A stretch of DNA of 36,398 nt from Dysgonamonadaceae bacterium (GCA_031260045.1 JAIRKO010000030.1:1-36398), one strand, 5' to 3'; shown: positions 1-9,329, counted from the stretch's first letter. The notes: generated by a model from the letters alone, not told the origin. A program made the numbers and translations.

Positions 1-131
1 TCGATTTGTTCCGGTTGCGCTTTGGTTTCCTGCACGCAGAAAATGTCGGGTTTTTCCTGTTTTAGCCAGTCAAACAATCCTTTGCCGATTGCCGAACGGA
101 TGCCGTTTAGGTTGAATGATATGATTTTCAT
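1..131 (-). CDS. xth: Exodeoxyribonuclease III, N-terminal part (runs off the window)
   Basis: This is the first 43 residues of an exonuclease III / AP endonuclease of the exonuclease-endonuclease-phosphatase fold. The protein degrades one strand of duplex DNA from 3' ends and cuts at abasic sites in base excision repair. Visible family marks are the start [12 protein letters not shown], with the active-site Asn in the first beta strand, and the VQETK motif at residues 33-37, whose Glu35 binds the metal. The start is the ATG at 131-129, directly after a T-rich stretch (A-rich on the coding strand). The gene continues beyond base 1, so the rest of the active site cannot be checked. It may be transcribed from the 131-213 gap, which also holds a short repeat fragment. 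Confidence 0.9.
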   Translation of the reverse strand, partial: MKIISFNLNGIRSAIGKGLFDWLKQEKPDIFCVQETKAQPEQI

Positions 132-153
132 TGTGTTTGTTTTTATTTTAGTT

Positions 154-170
154 CGTCGTCATTGCGGGCG
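154..170. repeat. Fragment of dispersed palindromic repeat family B
   Basis: The sequence CGTCATTGCGGGCG in the xth-queA gap matches the outer arm of the family B repeats found at 7971, 12834 and 14646. Only one arm is present, so it is a remnant. Confidence 0.4.
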
Positions 171-212
171 ATTAAAATGAATGTGAAATCCGGGCGCTAA
201 ATTACAAAAGAT

Positions 213-1421
213 TCAGGAAAATGTGAGTAACGACCCGTCCCCATAGCTGAGAAACCGGAACCCGTGCGCCAAAGCATAATCGTAAATATCACGCCATTTC
301 CCTTTCACAAAAGCCGATATAAGCAAAAGCAACGTACTTTTCGGCTGGTGAAAATTGGTGATGATGCCGTTCACGATTTTGAAATCGTAACCGGGCGCTA
401 TCAGGATTTGCGTGTGCGCGACGAGGCAGTCTGATTTTCTATGTTCCAGATAGTTCAGTATATTTCTCAAAGCCTCGTCGACCGGCATCCGTCCTGCATT
501 TTCCCCGTAGGCTTGCCATTGGGAAACGTTTAATTCTTCGGGATTTACATTCGGATTGTTTGCCAAAAATTCGCCGATACAATACAAACTTTCCAAACTG
601 CGCACCGAAGTCGTCCCGACGGCAAAAACCCTGCCACTTTTGTTAATCAGTTGTTCGACAGTCGATTTTTTCACGGAAAAATATTCCGTGTGCATCACAT
701 GTCCCGCCAAAGTTTCCGACTTCACCGGTTTGAAAGTTCCCGCGCCGACATGCAAAGTCAGTTCCTCCAAATCAATATGCTTCCGTTTCAAAGATTGAAA
801 TACAGCCTCCGTGAAGTGCAAACCGGCTGTCGGCGCAGCCACCGAACCTTTGATTTTGGCATAAACGGTTTGATAAGTTTCCCTGTCGCTTGCTTCCGCT
901 TTGCGATGCAAATACGGTGGAATCGGGAGTTCGCCGCAGGTTTCGAGCATATCGGCAAACGTTAACGCGGGATTGTCCCACTGGAAACGCACCCGATGCG
1001 TTTCGCCCGCCGCGTCCAGTCTTTCTGCCGTAAACCGTGTGCCGGCGACTTCTTTATGCAGTTTTTCCCCTTTCCATTTTTTTGCGTTTCCGATTAGGCT
1101 TCGCCAAATGCAGGACTGCGTTTGGGCTAAAGAGAGGGCGTAATCGGACGGGTCGTCAGGCTCAAGGCAGAAAATTTCGATTTGTGCGCCGCTCGGTTTT
1201 TGGAAAATCAAACGCGCCGGAATAACGCGGGTGTTGTTGAAAACCAAAAGCGCATTTTCGGGGATGTATTCACTGATGTTTTGAAAGATGTTTTCGGAAA
1301 TCCGTCCGTTGTTCCAGACCAGCAAACGGGATTGATCCCTTTGGGAGAGCGGAAATCCTGCAATCTGTTCGTAGGGAAGGTTGTAATCGTAGTCGCCAAC
1401 CGTTAACGCTTCTATTCCCAT
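213..1421 (-). CDS. queA: S-adenosylmethionine:tRNA ribosyltransferase-isomerase QueA
   Basis: QueA transfers and isomerises the ribosyl part of SAM onto 7-aminomethyl-7-deazaguanine in tRNA, giving epoxyqueuosine at wobble position 34. The 402-residue product has family motifs: [14 protein letters not shown] near the N-terminus, the stretch [33 protein letters not shown] and the C-terminal [18 protein letters not shown] chose the ATG at 1421-1419 because the protein then begins [17 protein letters not shown] longer in-frame reading back to 1622 only translates the tdh gene in another frame. The start codon overlaps the end of tdh by 10 bases (ATGGGAATAG), so the two are probably translationally coupled. 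The functional link with threonine dehydrogenase is not obvious. Confidence 0.95.
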   Translation of the reverse strand: MGIEALTVGDYDYNLPYEQIAGFPLSQRDQSRLLVWNNGRISENIFQNISEYIPENALLVFNNTRVIPARLIFQKPSGAQIEIFCLEPDDPSDYALSLAQTQSCIWRSLIGNAKKWKGEKLHKEVAGTRFTAERLDAAGETHRVRFQWDNPALTFADMLETCGELPIPPYLHRKAEASDRETYQTVYAKIKGSVAAPTAGLHFTEAVFQSLKRKHIDLEELTLHVGAGTFKPVKSETLAGHVMHTEYFSVKKSTVEQLINKSGRVFAVGTTSVRSLESLYCIGEFLANNPNVNPEELNVSQWQAYGENAGRMPVDEALRNILNYLEHRKSDCLVAHTQILIAPGYDFKIVNGIITNFHQPKSTLLLLISAFVKGKWRDIYDYALAHGFRFLSYGDGSLLTFS

Positions 1422-2437
1422 TCCAGCAGCACCTTTCCGCAGAGACCGCTTTCCATCGCGTCGAAACCTTTTTGAAAGTCGGCGATAGGAAAACGATGGG
1501 TGATAATCGGCGAAACATCCAGACCGGCTATCAGCATCTGCTGCATTTTGTACCAAGTTTCCCACATTTCGCGTCCGTATATTCCTTTCAGCGTAAGCGA
1601 TTTGAATATTATTTTGCTCCAATCGGCGCCACTCCCGTCGGGCAACATCCCAAGCAGGGAAATATTGGCGCCGCTGTACATGCAGGCAAGCATTTCGTTA
1701 AACGCTTTCGGTGCGCCCGACATTTCCAACCCAACGTCAAATCCTTTGATATTCAGGCTTTTCATTGCGTCGGAAACGGTTTCTCCTTTCGCGGAATTGA
1801 CGGTCAGCGTAGCGCCCATTTTCCGGGCAATTGCGAGCCGGTAATCGTTCAAATCGGTAACAACCACATGCCTTGCGCCTGCAAAACGGGTGATTGCCAC
1901 CGCCAAAGAGCCGATTAAGCCTGCGCCGGTAATCAGCACGTCCTCGCCTGGGAGAGGGAAAGACAATGCCGCGTGCGTGGCGTTTCCGAGCGGATCCATG
2001 ATAGCTGCCATATCGTCGGAAATGCGCGAATCAAGTTGTACGACATTCATTGCGGGCAACGACAGGTATTCCGCCATTGCCCCGTCGCGGTTCACGCCCA
2101 CCCCGGCGGAATTTTCGCAGATATGCCGTTTGCCTCTCCGGCAATTGCGGCAATGCCCGCAACAGGTGTGTCCTTCGCCGGTAATTCGCTCGCCGATGCT
2201 TAAATGCTTGACGTTTGAACCTTTATCGACAATCTCGCCGACATATTCATGCCCAATCGTCATGGGGGTTTTTATCGTATTTTGCGCCCATTCGTTCCAT
2301 TCGTAAATATGGAGGTCGGTACCGCAAATAGCATTCTTTTTTATTTTGATTAAAACATCGTCGCTACCGATTTTCGGAATGGGAATATCTTCGAGCCAAA
2401 TTCCTTTTTTCGCGCATTTTTTTAGCAATGCTTTCAT
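1412..2437 (-). CDS. tdh: L-threonine 3-dehydrogenase (zinc-dependent)
   Basis: A 341-residue medium-chain alcohol dehydrogenase that oxidises L-threonine to 2-amino-3-ketobutyrate with NAD+. Catalytic zinc ligands line up with the well-studied E. coli enzyme: Cys38 in AICGTDLH and His63-Glu64 in [10 protein letters not shown]. The structural zinc site is Cys93, Cys96, Cys99 and Cys107. The Rossmann nucleotide loop is GAGLIG at 171-176. Length and numbering match classical TDH, which favours it over sorbitol or butanediol dehydrogenases. The usual partner kbl (2-amino-3-ketobutyrate ligase) is not in the window. It is upstream of queA on the same strand and overlaps it. Confidence 0.9.
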   Translation of the reverse strand: MKALLKKCAKKGIWLEDIPIPKIGSDDVLIKIKKNAICGTDLHIYEWNEWAQNTIKTPMTIGHEYVGEIVDKGSNVKHLSIGERITGEGHTCCGHCRNCRRGKRHICENSAGVGVNRDGAMAEYLSLPAMNVVQLDSRISDDMAAIMDPLGNATHAALSFPLPGEDVLITGAGLIGSLAVAITRFAGARHVVVTDLNDYRLAIARKMGATLTVNSAKGETVSDAMKSLNIKGFDVGLEMSGAPKAFNEMLACMYSGANISLLGMLPDGSGADWSKIIFKSLTLKGIYGREMWETWYKMQQMLIAGLDVSPIITHRFPIADFQKGFDAMESGLCGKVLLEWE

Positions 2438-2450
2438 ATATTAATTTATA

Positions 2451-2471
2451 AATGATTAATCGTTAATCATT
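2451..2471. repeat. Short perfect inverted repeat upstream of tdh
   Basis: AATGATTAA and TTAATCATT flank the three-base spacer TCG, forming a perfect 9-bp dyad just upstream of the tdh start and downstream of the DUF4831 stop. It could be an operator-like site or a weak transcript hairpin; there is no T-run typical of a terminator. Confidence 0.4.
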
Positions 2472-2484
2472 AACCATTTCATTA

Positions 2485-3561
2485 TTACTTTATTATTTGT
2501 TTGATGGCTCCGGTAGAAGGATAAAAATAAATTTTTACGGGCGTTTTCTTATCCTCAAACAGGGAAGTGGCAAGTGTCTGTTTTTTACCGAACTGCGTAA
2601 CTTGAACGGTGTTTTTGTACAAAGCATTTCGTCCGTAAAATATTTCTACGGAAGCTTTTCCCGGCACATTGTAAACGATGCTTTTCAAGTCTTTGTCTTT
2701 CTTTTTGGCGTCCGGTTCGGCAGAGGGATTTCCTTCGTCGATTTTTATCAGATTGATATAGACGGGATTTCCGCTCAAATCGTTCGCATCGACAAGCCCC
2801 GAATGGATTGAAAAGCGGAAAAGCGTTTCTTTGTTGATGTCTGACGCCGGTTCGATTTCAAATTCGGACGTCGTTGTTTCGACCATCGCAGTACCCGTAA
2901 ACAGTTCCACCCATGCTTTTTCCTGCGCTTCGAGTGCGGCAAGGACTAATTTCATTCCTTCGCCGTCGCGGGGAACATTTTCCGCATCGCCCGTCAGCAC
3001 ATCGTTTCGGCTTTCGCGCAGTCTGTAGATTTGTTTGGCGGCAACTTCTGCCATTTTGAGCGTTGAGCCGGCGAGCAGGTATTCTTCGGTGAAGAGGGAC
3101 TGCACATTTATGTCCGGAAGTTTTTCCGCGTTATTCTCTGTTTTAGCGGTTTGCGCGTCTTCCGGCAATTCGTATTCGGCATTAACGCTGCAAATCAACC
3201 CGTCTTCGGTTAAACAGACAAAAGGAGCGGTTGTTTTTTCCTTAAATTCAACCAAATACGACTCTCTTTTGTCGGGAATACCTTTGTTTTCGACGGTTAT
3301 TTTGTCTAAACGGTAATAAATTCGGTCGTCCGAAATGATGGATTTTTCATCCAACCCTAAGAATTTCCCTGCATATTTGGCGTAAATGCCTGCTTTTGAG
3401 GTTATTTTACTGTATTCTACATGTACGGTCAAAACCGTTTTCGGCAAAAAATATTCGACCCCATAGCCGGCGCTTTTAGTCGCGCTCGTTCTCACAACGT
3501 TGGTTTGAGACGAAAGTGTGAGGGGGAACAGCAGCAACAGTAAAACATTCAAACATTTCAT
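2485..3561 (-). CDS. DUF4831 family secreted protein
   Basis: A 358-residue protein with a clear signal peptide (MKCLNVLLLLLFPLTLSSQ), so it is exported to the periplasm or outer surface. After it comes the DUF4831-type start, where the protein is described as 'YGVEYFLPKT' followed by 'VHVEYSKI'. Residues around 40-100 carry the family-like AGIYAKYAGKFLGL stretch. DUF4831 is common in Bacteroidota and has no established function. I chose the ATG at 3561-3559; a longer reading to 3654 would translate part of the palindromic repeat at 3624-3714 and is rejected. It stands alone between that repeat and tdh. Confidence 0.75.
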   Translation of the reverse strand: MKCLNVLLLLLFPLTLSSQTNVVRTSATKSAGYGVEYFLPKTVLTVHVEYSKITSKAGIYAKYAGKFLGLDEKSIISDDRIYYRLDKITVENKGIPDKRESYLVEFKEKTTAPFVCLTEDGLICSVNAEYELPEDAQTAKTENNAEKLPDINVQSLFTEEYLLAGSTLKMAEVAAKQIYRLRESRNDVLTGDAENVPRDGEGMKLVLAALEAQEKAWVELFTGTAMVETTTSEFEIEPASDINKETLFRFSIHSGLVDANDLSGNPVYINLIKIDEGNPSAEPDAKKKDKDLKSIVYNVPGKASVEIFYGRNALYKNTVQVTQFGKKQTLATSLFEDKKTPVKIYFYPSTGAIKQIIK

Positions 3562-3623
3562 ACTATGTAATTTTAGTTGATTAATAAACAATTCAAGTTG
3601 TCGCGGGGCTAAAATACCGCAGT

Positions 3624-3714
3624 CGTCATTGCGAACCGCGAAGCGGTGAAGCAATCCAGAGAATTACGCAGTGGTTTTCTCTGGATTGCTTCAGGCTTCG
3701 CCTTCGCAATGACG
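3624..3714. repeat. Dispersed palindromic repeat family A, complete copy (A1)
   Basis: A 91-bp element bounded by CGTCATTGCGAA and its complement TTCGCAATGACG. Inside are perfect inner arms GAAGCAATCCAGAGAA / TTCTCTGGATTGCTTC, and each side holds a small hairpin of its own (CCGCGAAGCGG on the left, GGCTTCGCC on the right). A transcript could fold into a cloverleaf-like shape. A second full copy in opposite orientation is at 33013-33100; partial copies are at 25088 and 31889. Confidence 0.85.
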
Positions 3715-3770
3715 CTACGATAATTTAAATGCCTTACCGGCTGCAAAAGTAATAAAATTTTCACGAAGTA

Positions 3771-5480
3771 TCATTCCTTCCCAATCTTGCCAATTCCCGA
3801 TACATTCGTATACTTTTTCACCGGCTCCTCTTTGTAAGTCAAACTTCCGATTCCGCTGACCGTTCCGTCCAGATACGCCACCGGATTGCACTTGATTGCA
3901 CCGACGCCATCCACTTCCGCATATACCGAATCGGCAACCAGTTCCAGCGCGTCGATCAAACCGGCACCTTCCATCTCAAACCGGGCTTTCCGGACTTTCC
4001 CACCTAAAATCATCCTGCCGACGCCATCGGAAATTGCTTCCAAGAATTGGACGTCCAAACTGTCGGCGCGGAATTTCCCCGCGCCGTCTAATTCAAGTTT
4101 CAGGACATCCGACTTAAATACATTGGCTATCAATACATTTCCTACCGAGTTAAATTCTATTCCTTTCACTTCCAAAGTATTGATTTGAATATTTATTCTT
4201 TCAAATTCGGAGGAAAACTTTTTGACGATATGCCATTTCTTCCGTTCTGGAACCGACAGGTGAAGTCGTCCTTTTTCCACCTCATATCGAACATGGTTCA
4301 CCAAACGCTCATCGCCGCTGATTTTGATTGTTGCAGGTCCTTCCGCCGTTTGTTCGATTTGCACATCGCATACCAAATCATCATCCAAATCAATGTGCGT
4401 AAACGGCTGATTGATAATGTATTTCTGTTCAGTATAAACATCATTATCCATTTTTCCGTTCGATTGCCATTCCCAAAAACTGTGATTTTTATTTATCCCG
4501 CACCCAGAAGCCAAAAGCGATAGCAAAGCCAATACCCAAATAACCGAAATAATTCGTTTTACGTTTTTATTCACCGGAGTAAACTCGGCAATCCGCGCTA
4601 TTATGCTGTAAATGAGGGCAGCCAAAGGGATACCGATAACAAAAACAAAAGAAACGGCAGCCAAAAGCGGATATTCAAACCCGAAAGGTATTGCCGCCGA
4701 CAGTTCGCCGCCAACTCCGAACAGGACGGCAAACAACGCGATGATTGTAATCACGAGCGCAAAAATTAAGGGCAAGCCTATCAAACAACCTATGCCTATC
4801 AAGCAAATTTTCATTAATGCCACAACTATTTCAAGGAATTTTTCCATACATCCCCGCTTTTCGAGTTTTCTCTCCGGTTCGGTTTTCGCAGCAACGGTTT
4901 TGCCGATATTTTCAACGGTAATCGGCATTCCCTGCATCTGCAATTTTTCGGAAGCGGTTTTTGCCGCTGGGAAAATAACCCAAGCCAGCAAATAGAGGGG
5001 AACAAGCGCCAATGATGAAACAAACATCAAAACGATCGCGACAATCCTGACAACCGAAACATCCCACCCAAAACGGGCGGCAAGACCGGAACAGACGCCG
5101 CCCAACATTTTGTTGTCGTTGTCCCTGAAAAAAGTTTTCTTTGCCTGCTGGGCGTTCTGTTGAAAAGACGGTTCGTCTTTCCGATTTTCTTCCTCATGAC
5201 TGCGATTTTCCGGTTCGCCGTCGCCGAAATCAGCCGGTTTGCCTACCCTGGCAATCACTTTTTCTACCTCTTCGATGGTAATTACCTCGTATCCCAGCCG
5301 GACACGTTCGCTGAAAAGTTCTTCAATCCTCGCTTCAAAATCGGCGATGATTTCCGCCGAGCCTTCTTCCCAGCGAAAATAAATCCGAATGTTAGCCAAA
5401 TACTTATCAAGCAATTGATAAGCGTCTTCGTCCATCGTGAACACCCTGCCGTTGAGGTTCACAGTTACTGTCTTTTTCAT
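3771..5480 (-). CDS. PspC-domain membrane protein with C-terminal GIN (DUF2807) domain
   Basis: A 569-residue envelope protein. Residues 1-90 are a soluble helical region common in Bacteroidota PspC proteins (VNLNGRVFTMDEDAYQ). Residues about 115-175 form the PspC domain (MLGGVCSGLAARFGWD, then a membrane helix ending LAWVIFPAAKT). Three or four further membrane segments lie between about 225 and 345. The last 200 residues look like a repetitive beta-rich GIN domain, with recurring 'GAGK', 'GVGRM', 'GVGAI' and 'GIGSL' turns. PspC proteins are linked to envelope stress. The start at 5480 overlaps the padR stop by ATGA, so the two are translationally coupled and PadR probably regulates both. 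Confidence 0.85.
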   Translation of the reverse strand: MKKTVTVNLNGRVFTMDEDAYQLLDKYLANIRIYFRWEEGSAEIIADFEARIEELFSERVRLGYEVITIEEVEKVIARVGKPADFGDGEPENRSHEEENRKDEPSFQQNAQQAKKTFFRDNDNKMLGGVCSGLAARFGWDVSVVRIVAIVLMFVSSLALVPLYLLAWVIFPAAKTASEKLQMQGMPITVENIGKTVAAKTEPERKLEKRGCMEKFLEIVVALMKICLIGIGCLIGLPLIFALVITIIALFAVLFGVGGELSAAIPFGFEYPLLAAVSFVFVIGIPLAALIYSIIARIAEFTPVNKNVKRIISVIWVLALLSLLASGCGINKNHSFWEWQSNGKMDNDVYTEQKYIINQPFTHIDLDDDLVCDVQIEQTAEGPATIKISGDERLVNHVRYEVEKGRLHLSVPERKKWHIVKKFSSEFERINIQINTLEVKGIEFNSVGNVLIANVFKSDVLKLELDGAGKFRADSLDVQFLEAISDGVGRMILGGKVRKARFEMEGAGLIDALELVADSVYAEVDGVGAIKCNPVAYLDGTVSGIGSLTYKEEPVKKYTNVSGIGKIGKE

Positions 5481-5800
5481 TTTTTCAATATTTTTATTGT
5501 TTCTTCTATTTCGCTCCAAGCCATTCCCAATTCGTTCAGAAAATTTTTGCCCGCATCCGTTAGAGCGTAATATTTACGGGGCGGTCCCTGTGTTGATTCG
5601 ACCCACCGGTAGTTCAGCAAATCCATGTTTTTCAAGCGCGTTAACAAAGGATATAGCGTTCCTTCGACAACTATCAGGCGCGCTGCCTGCAATATGCGGA
5701 TAATATCGTTTGCATAGGTTGGCTCTTTATTGAGTATCAACAAGATGCAATACTCCAAAATTCCTTTTCGCATCTGTGATTTTACATTGTCTGCATTCAT
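5477..5800 (-). CDS. PadR family transcriptional regulator
   Basis: A 107-residue winged-helix repressor of the PadR family (short, PadR-s2 type). It starts NVKSQMRKGILEYCILLILN, followed by ANDIIRILQAARLIVVEGTLYPLLTRLKNMDLL, the usual helix-turn-helix and wing-preceding helix. The C-terminus (YYALTDAGKNFL...) matches the family dimer helix. It overlaps the PspC gene by 4 bases and probably autoregulates the pair in response to an unknown envelope signal. A possible -7 box reading TATCTTTG on the minus strand lies at 5838-5831, but no -33 box sits at the normal distance. Confidence 0.9.
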   Translation of the reverse strand: MNADNVKSQMRKGILEYCILLILNKEPTYANDIIRILQAARLIVVEGTLYPLLTRLKNMDLLNYRWVESTQGPPRKYYALTDAGKNFLNELGMAWSEIEETIKILKK

Positions 5801-5950
5801 ATTTTTATATGATCCGTTTATTTAACGCTGCAAAGATATGTAAAATATTAATACCTTGTTTTGCAAAGTACCATATTTTTTATATTAATGTTTATAAATC
5901 GCTGTCATTGATGATTTTAATAGCCCGTCATTGCTAAAATATACCCACCC

Positions 5951-5981
5951 TTGCAAAACATCGGATTTTCACGTACTTTTG
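5951..5981 (+). promoter_or_regulatory. Bacteroidota-type promoter of leuS
   Basis: TTG at 5951-5953, 20 bases, then TACTTTTG at 5974-5981 fits the Bacteroidota sigma-ABfr consensus (TTG, 19-21, TAnnTTTG). Transcription would begin near 5988, about 70 bases before leuS. Confidence 0.65.
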
Positions 5982-6060
5982 CCGCCGAATTAAGAACATT
6001 TACTTAACTATAATTATTTTTAAAATTCAAAATAGTTTCTAAATAAATCAAAGAAAATTT

Positions 6061-7668
6061 ATGGAATACAATTTCAAGGAAATTGAAAAAAAATGGCAAG
6101 CCTTTTGGAAAGAAAACCATGTTTATAAGGTAAAACCGGACACGAGCAAACTCAAATTTTATGTGCTCGACATGTTTCCCTATCCCTCCGGCGCCGGTCT
6201 GCATGTCGGACATCCGCTCGGCTACATCGCCTCCGATATTTATGCGCGTTACAAACGGTTGAAGGGTTTCAACGTCCTTCACCCCATGGGTTACGACGCT
6301 TACGGACTGCCCGCTGAACAATATGCCATCCAAACCGGACAGCATCCCGCAATCACGACGGAACAAAACATCAAACGCTACCGCGAACAGTTGAACAAAA
6401 TCGGCTTCTCGTTCGACTGGGACAGGGAAGTGCAAACCTGCGACCCGAAATATTATAAATGGACGCAGTGGGCTTTTATCAAAATGTTTCATTCCTATTA
6501 TTGTTACGATGCAGGGCAGGCGCGTCCGATAGAGGAATTAATCAAAGCATTTGAATTGCGAGGAACAAAGGATTTAAACGTCGCCTGCACAGAGTCGCTG
6601 TCTTTCACTGCCGAAGAATGGAACGCCAAGCCGGAAAAGGAAAAACAGGAAACGCTGATGAATTATCGCATCGCTTATTTAGCCGATACGATGGTCAACT
6701 GGTGCGCCGATTTGGGTACGGTTTTGGCTAACGACGAGGTTAGCGAGGGGCTTTCCATACGCGGCGGCTATCCGGTGGAGCAGCGCAAAATGCGACAGTG
6801 GTGTTTGCGTATTTCCGCATACGCGCAACGTTTGCTCAACGGGCTGGACAAAATCGACTGGACGGATTCGTTGAAGGAAACGCAGCGGAATTGGATTGGG
6901 CGGTCGGAAGGGGCGGAAATACGCCTCCTCCACTCAGAAGGAGGGGAAGAGGTGATAGTTTTCACCACGCGCCCCGACACCATCTTCGGTGTAACCTTCA
7001 TAGTCTTAGCCCCCGAATCGGAATATGTCCCTCGGCTCGTAACCCCCGAACAGCAACCGGAAGTAAATGCCTACCTCGAAGCCGTCAAACGCCGCACCGA
7101 ACGCGAACGCATTGCCGACCGCAAAGTTACCGGCGTTTTTTCGGGCGCGTATATCATCAATCCGGTGAACGGCGCAAAACTTCCCGTCTGGATTTCCGAT
7201 TATGTGTTAGCCGGTTACGGGACGGGGGCGATTATGGCTGTTCCCGCTCACGACAGCCGCGACTATGCTTTTGCCCGCCATTTTAACCTGCCCGTCATTC
7301 CGCTGATTGAAGGCGCTGACGTTTCGGAAGAAAGTTTTGATGCCAAAGAGGGACGCATGATGAATTCGGGCTTTCTAAACGGATTGACCGTCAAGGAAGC
7401 GATTCAAAAAGCCAAAGAATATATCGTAGAAAACAATCTGGGAAAAGTAAAAATCAATTACCGCCTGCGCGATGCGATTTTCAGCCGCCAGCGTTACTGG
7501 GGCGAGCCGTTCCCGATATATTACAAAGACGGGATGCCTTATGCCGTTGCCGAAGAAGACCTGCCCATTGAATTGCCCGAAGTGGACAAGTTTTTGCCTA
7601 CGGAAACGGGCGAGCCACCGCTGGGGCGGGCGAAAAACTGGGTGTATGAAGAGCCGGGTTGCGAATAA
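6061..7668 (+). CDS. leuS: Leucyl-tRNA synthetase, N-terminal half (HIGH and editing domain)
   Basis: This 535-residue frame encodes the front part of class I leucyl-tRNA synthetase, which charges tRNA-Leu with leucine. Visible are the HIGH-type motif HVGH at 48-51 in [18 protein letters not shown], and the CP1 editing domain with TTRPDT at 302-307 and [17 protein letters not shown] at 385-401. These remove mischarged amino acids. The post-editing catalytic motif [10 protein letters not shown] is at 476-485. The protein stops after [14 protein letters not shown], in the loop before the conserved block [17 protein letters not shown], which lies in a second gene at 8117. An intact bacteroidal LeuRS is about 920-945 residues; the halves sum to 925. 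There are no internal stops or frameshifts, so it is probably expressed as a subunit. Confidence 0.93.
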   Translation: MEYNFKEIEKKWQAFWKENHVYKVKPDTSKLKFYVLDMFPYPSGAGLHVGHPLGYIASDIYARYKRLKGFNVLHPMGYDAYGLPAEQYAIQTGQHPAITTEQNIKRYREQLNKIGFSFDWDREVQTCDPKYYKWTQWAFIKMFHSYYCYDAGQARPIEELIKAFELRGTKDLNVACTESLSFTAEEWNAKPEKEKQETLMNYRIAYLADTMVNWCADLGTVLANDEVSEGLSIRGGYPVEQRKMRQWCLRISAYAQRLLNGLDKIDWTDSLKETQRNWIGRSEGAEIRLLHSEGGEEVIVFTTRPDTIFGVTFIVLAPESEYVPRLVTPEQQPEVNAYLEAVKRRTERERIADRKVTGVFSGAYIINPVNGAKLPVWISDYVLAGYGTGAIMAVPAHDSRDYAFARHFNLPVIPLIEGADVSEESFDAKEGRMMNSGFLNGLTVKEAIQKAKEYIVENNLGKVKINYRLRDAIFSRQRYWGEPFPIYYKDGMPYAVAEEDLPIELPEVDKFLPTETGEPPLGRAKNWVYEEPGCE

Positions 7669-7683
7669 TATGCTATTTATAAA

Positions 7684-7894
7684 TGGAAAATAAAAACAAA
7701 CAATCCTTTGCTTGTGACAATCGTGTCGCTGATTGACAACGCCTGCCGCAAAGTAGCCGTTGCCGTCAATAGCGAATTGTCGGTTTTGTATTGGCATATC
7801 GGCAAACAGATTAACGAAAGTGTGTTGAATAATGAAAAGGCGGATTACGGGAAAACAGTCGTGAAGGAATTAAGCGCAGAATTAACAAGGATAT
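7684..7894 (+). pseudogene. DUF1016 (YhcG-type nuclease) N-terminal fragment inserted in leuS
   Basis: In the frame of 7708 the translation reads LVTIVSLIDNACRKVAVAV, then SELSVLYWHIGKQINE and NEKADYGKTVVKELSAEL. This is the hallmark start of the DUF1016_N domain found before PD-(D/E)XK nuclease domains in YhcG-like proteins. Similarity ends near residue 62; the frame then runs into the palindromic repeat at 7971. No ATG precedes it, only a TTG at 7708, and the nuclease domain is absent. I call it a gene fragment carried into leuS with the repeat, not a working gene. Confidence 0.7.
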
Positions 7895-7970
7895 TATGGT
7901 TCCGATTTTATTTCGACAGGTTCAACCTACAGAGTGCAAATCTAAGGTGTCAAATGAGGCGGTTTCAAAA

Positions 7971-8065
7971 GCCCGTCATCCCGTGCTTGACGCGGGATCC
8001 CCTGCAAAACAAGCTGCGGTTTTCGGGAGATTGCGGATCTTCGCTTCGCTACGCCCGCAATGACG
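7971..8065. repeat. Dispersed palindromic repeat family B, complete copy (B1)
   Basis: It begins CGTCATCCCGTGCTTGACG, contains the hairpin CCCGTGCTTGACGCGGG and ends GCCCGCAATGACG. The outer arms are imperfect complements. The same layout appears at 12834-12918. It forms the right-hand part of the insertion that separates the two leuS frames. Confidence 0.8.
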
Positions 8066-8116
8066 ACGACTTTTCACTAAAAACAATAACTCACCATAAA
8101 AAAAATAAAACATAAA

Positions 8117-9289
8117 ATGAAAAAAAAGCACCCCCTCGAACTAAACACCATGCCCGGTTTCGCCGGCTCGTCTGCATACTATTTGCGCTACGAAGACCCG
8201 CACAACGACCGGGCGCTCGTTTCCCAAGAAGCCAACGTCTATTGGGGAAACGTAGACCTGTATGTCGGCGGAACGGAACATGCCACCGGACACCTGATTT
8301 ACAGCCGTTTTTGGAACAAATTCCTGTACGACTTGGGCGTTACGGCAAACGACGAGCCGTTTCAAAAACTGATTAATCAGGGAATGATTCAGGGACGGAG
8401 CAATTTTGTGTACCGGATTAAAAACAGCAATACGTTCGTTTCTTTCGGCTTGAAAGATCGCTACGACGTAACGCCCATCCATGTCGACGTTAATATGGTT
8501 TCCAACGACGCGCTTGACTTGGAAGCCTTCCGAAACTGGAATCCCGAATACAAAACCGCCGAATTTATCCTCGAAGACGGCAAATATATTTGCGGCTGGG
8601 CGGTCGAAAAAATGTCGAAATCCATGTTCAACGTCGTCAATCCCGACGACATTATTGAACGTTTCGGAGCCGACACTTTGCGACTGTATGAAATGTTTCT
8701 CGGTCCGGTGGAACAGTCCAAACCTTGGGATACTAACGGGATTGACGGCGTTGCAAGATTCCTGCGCAAGTTCTGGAACCTGTTTTTCCAAGGCGGTGCA
8801 TTCGCCGTTTCCGACGAGCAGCCCACGCCCGAAGAATTGAAATCCATACATAAGCTAATCAAAAAAGTGGGGCAGGACATTGAAAATTTCTCGTTCAACA
8901 CTTCCGTCGCCGCATTCATGATTTGCGCCAACGAACTGACCGCCCTGAAATGCAACAAACGCGCCGTGCTGTCTGATTTCGTCGTCGTTTTATCGCCATT
9001 CGCCCCGCATATTGCCGAAGAATTATGGCACAGGCTCGGAAATGACACAACCGTTTGCGACGCGGTATTCCCTGACTATAACGAAAAATACCTGAAAGAA
9101 AACACGGTGAAATACACGGTTTCTTTCAACGGGAAAGTTCGTTTTACGATGGATTTTCCGGCAGATGCGGCAAAGGAAGCCGTCGAAAAGGCGGTTTTAG
9201 CCGATGAAAATTCACAAAAATGGATGGAAGGGAAAACGCCCAAAAAGGTGATTGTTGTGCCGGGAAAGATTGTGAATATTGTTGTTTGA
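8117..9289 (+). CDS. leuS: Leucyl-tRNA synthetase, C-terminal half (KMSKS and anticodon-binding domain)
   Basis: A 390-residue frame that continues LeuRS. It opens [19 protein letters not shown], of which only MKKK is new. It has the zinc-free core block [16 protein letters not shown] at 51-66 and the leucine-specific region. The KMSKS motif is at 165-169, and the C-terminal helical anticodon-binding domain includes [13 protein letters not shown]. The last domain ends with a beta segment ([13 protein letters not shown]) that contacts the tRNA in bacterial LeuRS. The frame differs from the first half. Its ATG at 8117 sits in an A-rich stretch, as is usual for starts in this phylum, so independent translation is plausible. 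With the first half it would make an alpha-beta LeuRS. Alternatives are a recently inactivated gene with another leuS elsewhere, or an assembly join. Confidence 0.92.
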   Translation: MKKKHPLELNTMPGFAGSSAYYLRYEDPHNDRALVSQEANVYWGNVDLYVGGTEHATGHLIYSRFWNKFLYDLGVTANDEPFQKLINQGMIQGRSNFVYRIKNSNTFVSFGLKDRYDVTPIHVDVNMVSNDALDLEAFRNWNPEYKTAEFILEDGKYICGWAVEKMSKSMFNVVNPDDIIERFGADTLRLYEMFLGPVEQSKPWDTNGIDGVARFLRKFWNLFFQGGAFAVSDEQPTPEELKSIHKLIKKVGQDIENFSFNTSVAAFMICANELTALKCNKRAVLSDFVVVLSPFAPHIAEELWHRLGNDTTVCDAVFPDYNEKYLKENTVKYTVSFNGKVRFTMDFPADAAKEAVEKAVLADENSQKWMEGKTPKKVIVVPGKIVNIVV

Positions 9290-9329
9290 CGATGAAATCG
9301 GTTGTTTCCTCACAGGCAAAAGATGGCGG

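Noticed and set aside
1422-1622. N-terminal extension of queA into tdh
   Set aside because: The added 67 codons are tdh read in another frame; the QueA family N-terminus begins at 1421.
3562-3654. Longer start for the DUF4831 protein
   Set aside because: The extra codons translate the family A repeat; a clear signal peptide starts at 3561.
6004-6492. Minus-strand reading of 162 residues opposite leuS
   Set aside because: Shadow of the leuS coding frame with no recognisable protein features.
7708-8115. A complete 135-residue gene inside leuS
   Set aside because: Only the first 60 codons resemble DUF1016; the rest is the palindromic repeat, and there is no good start codon.
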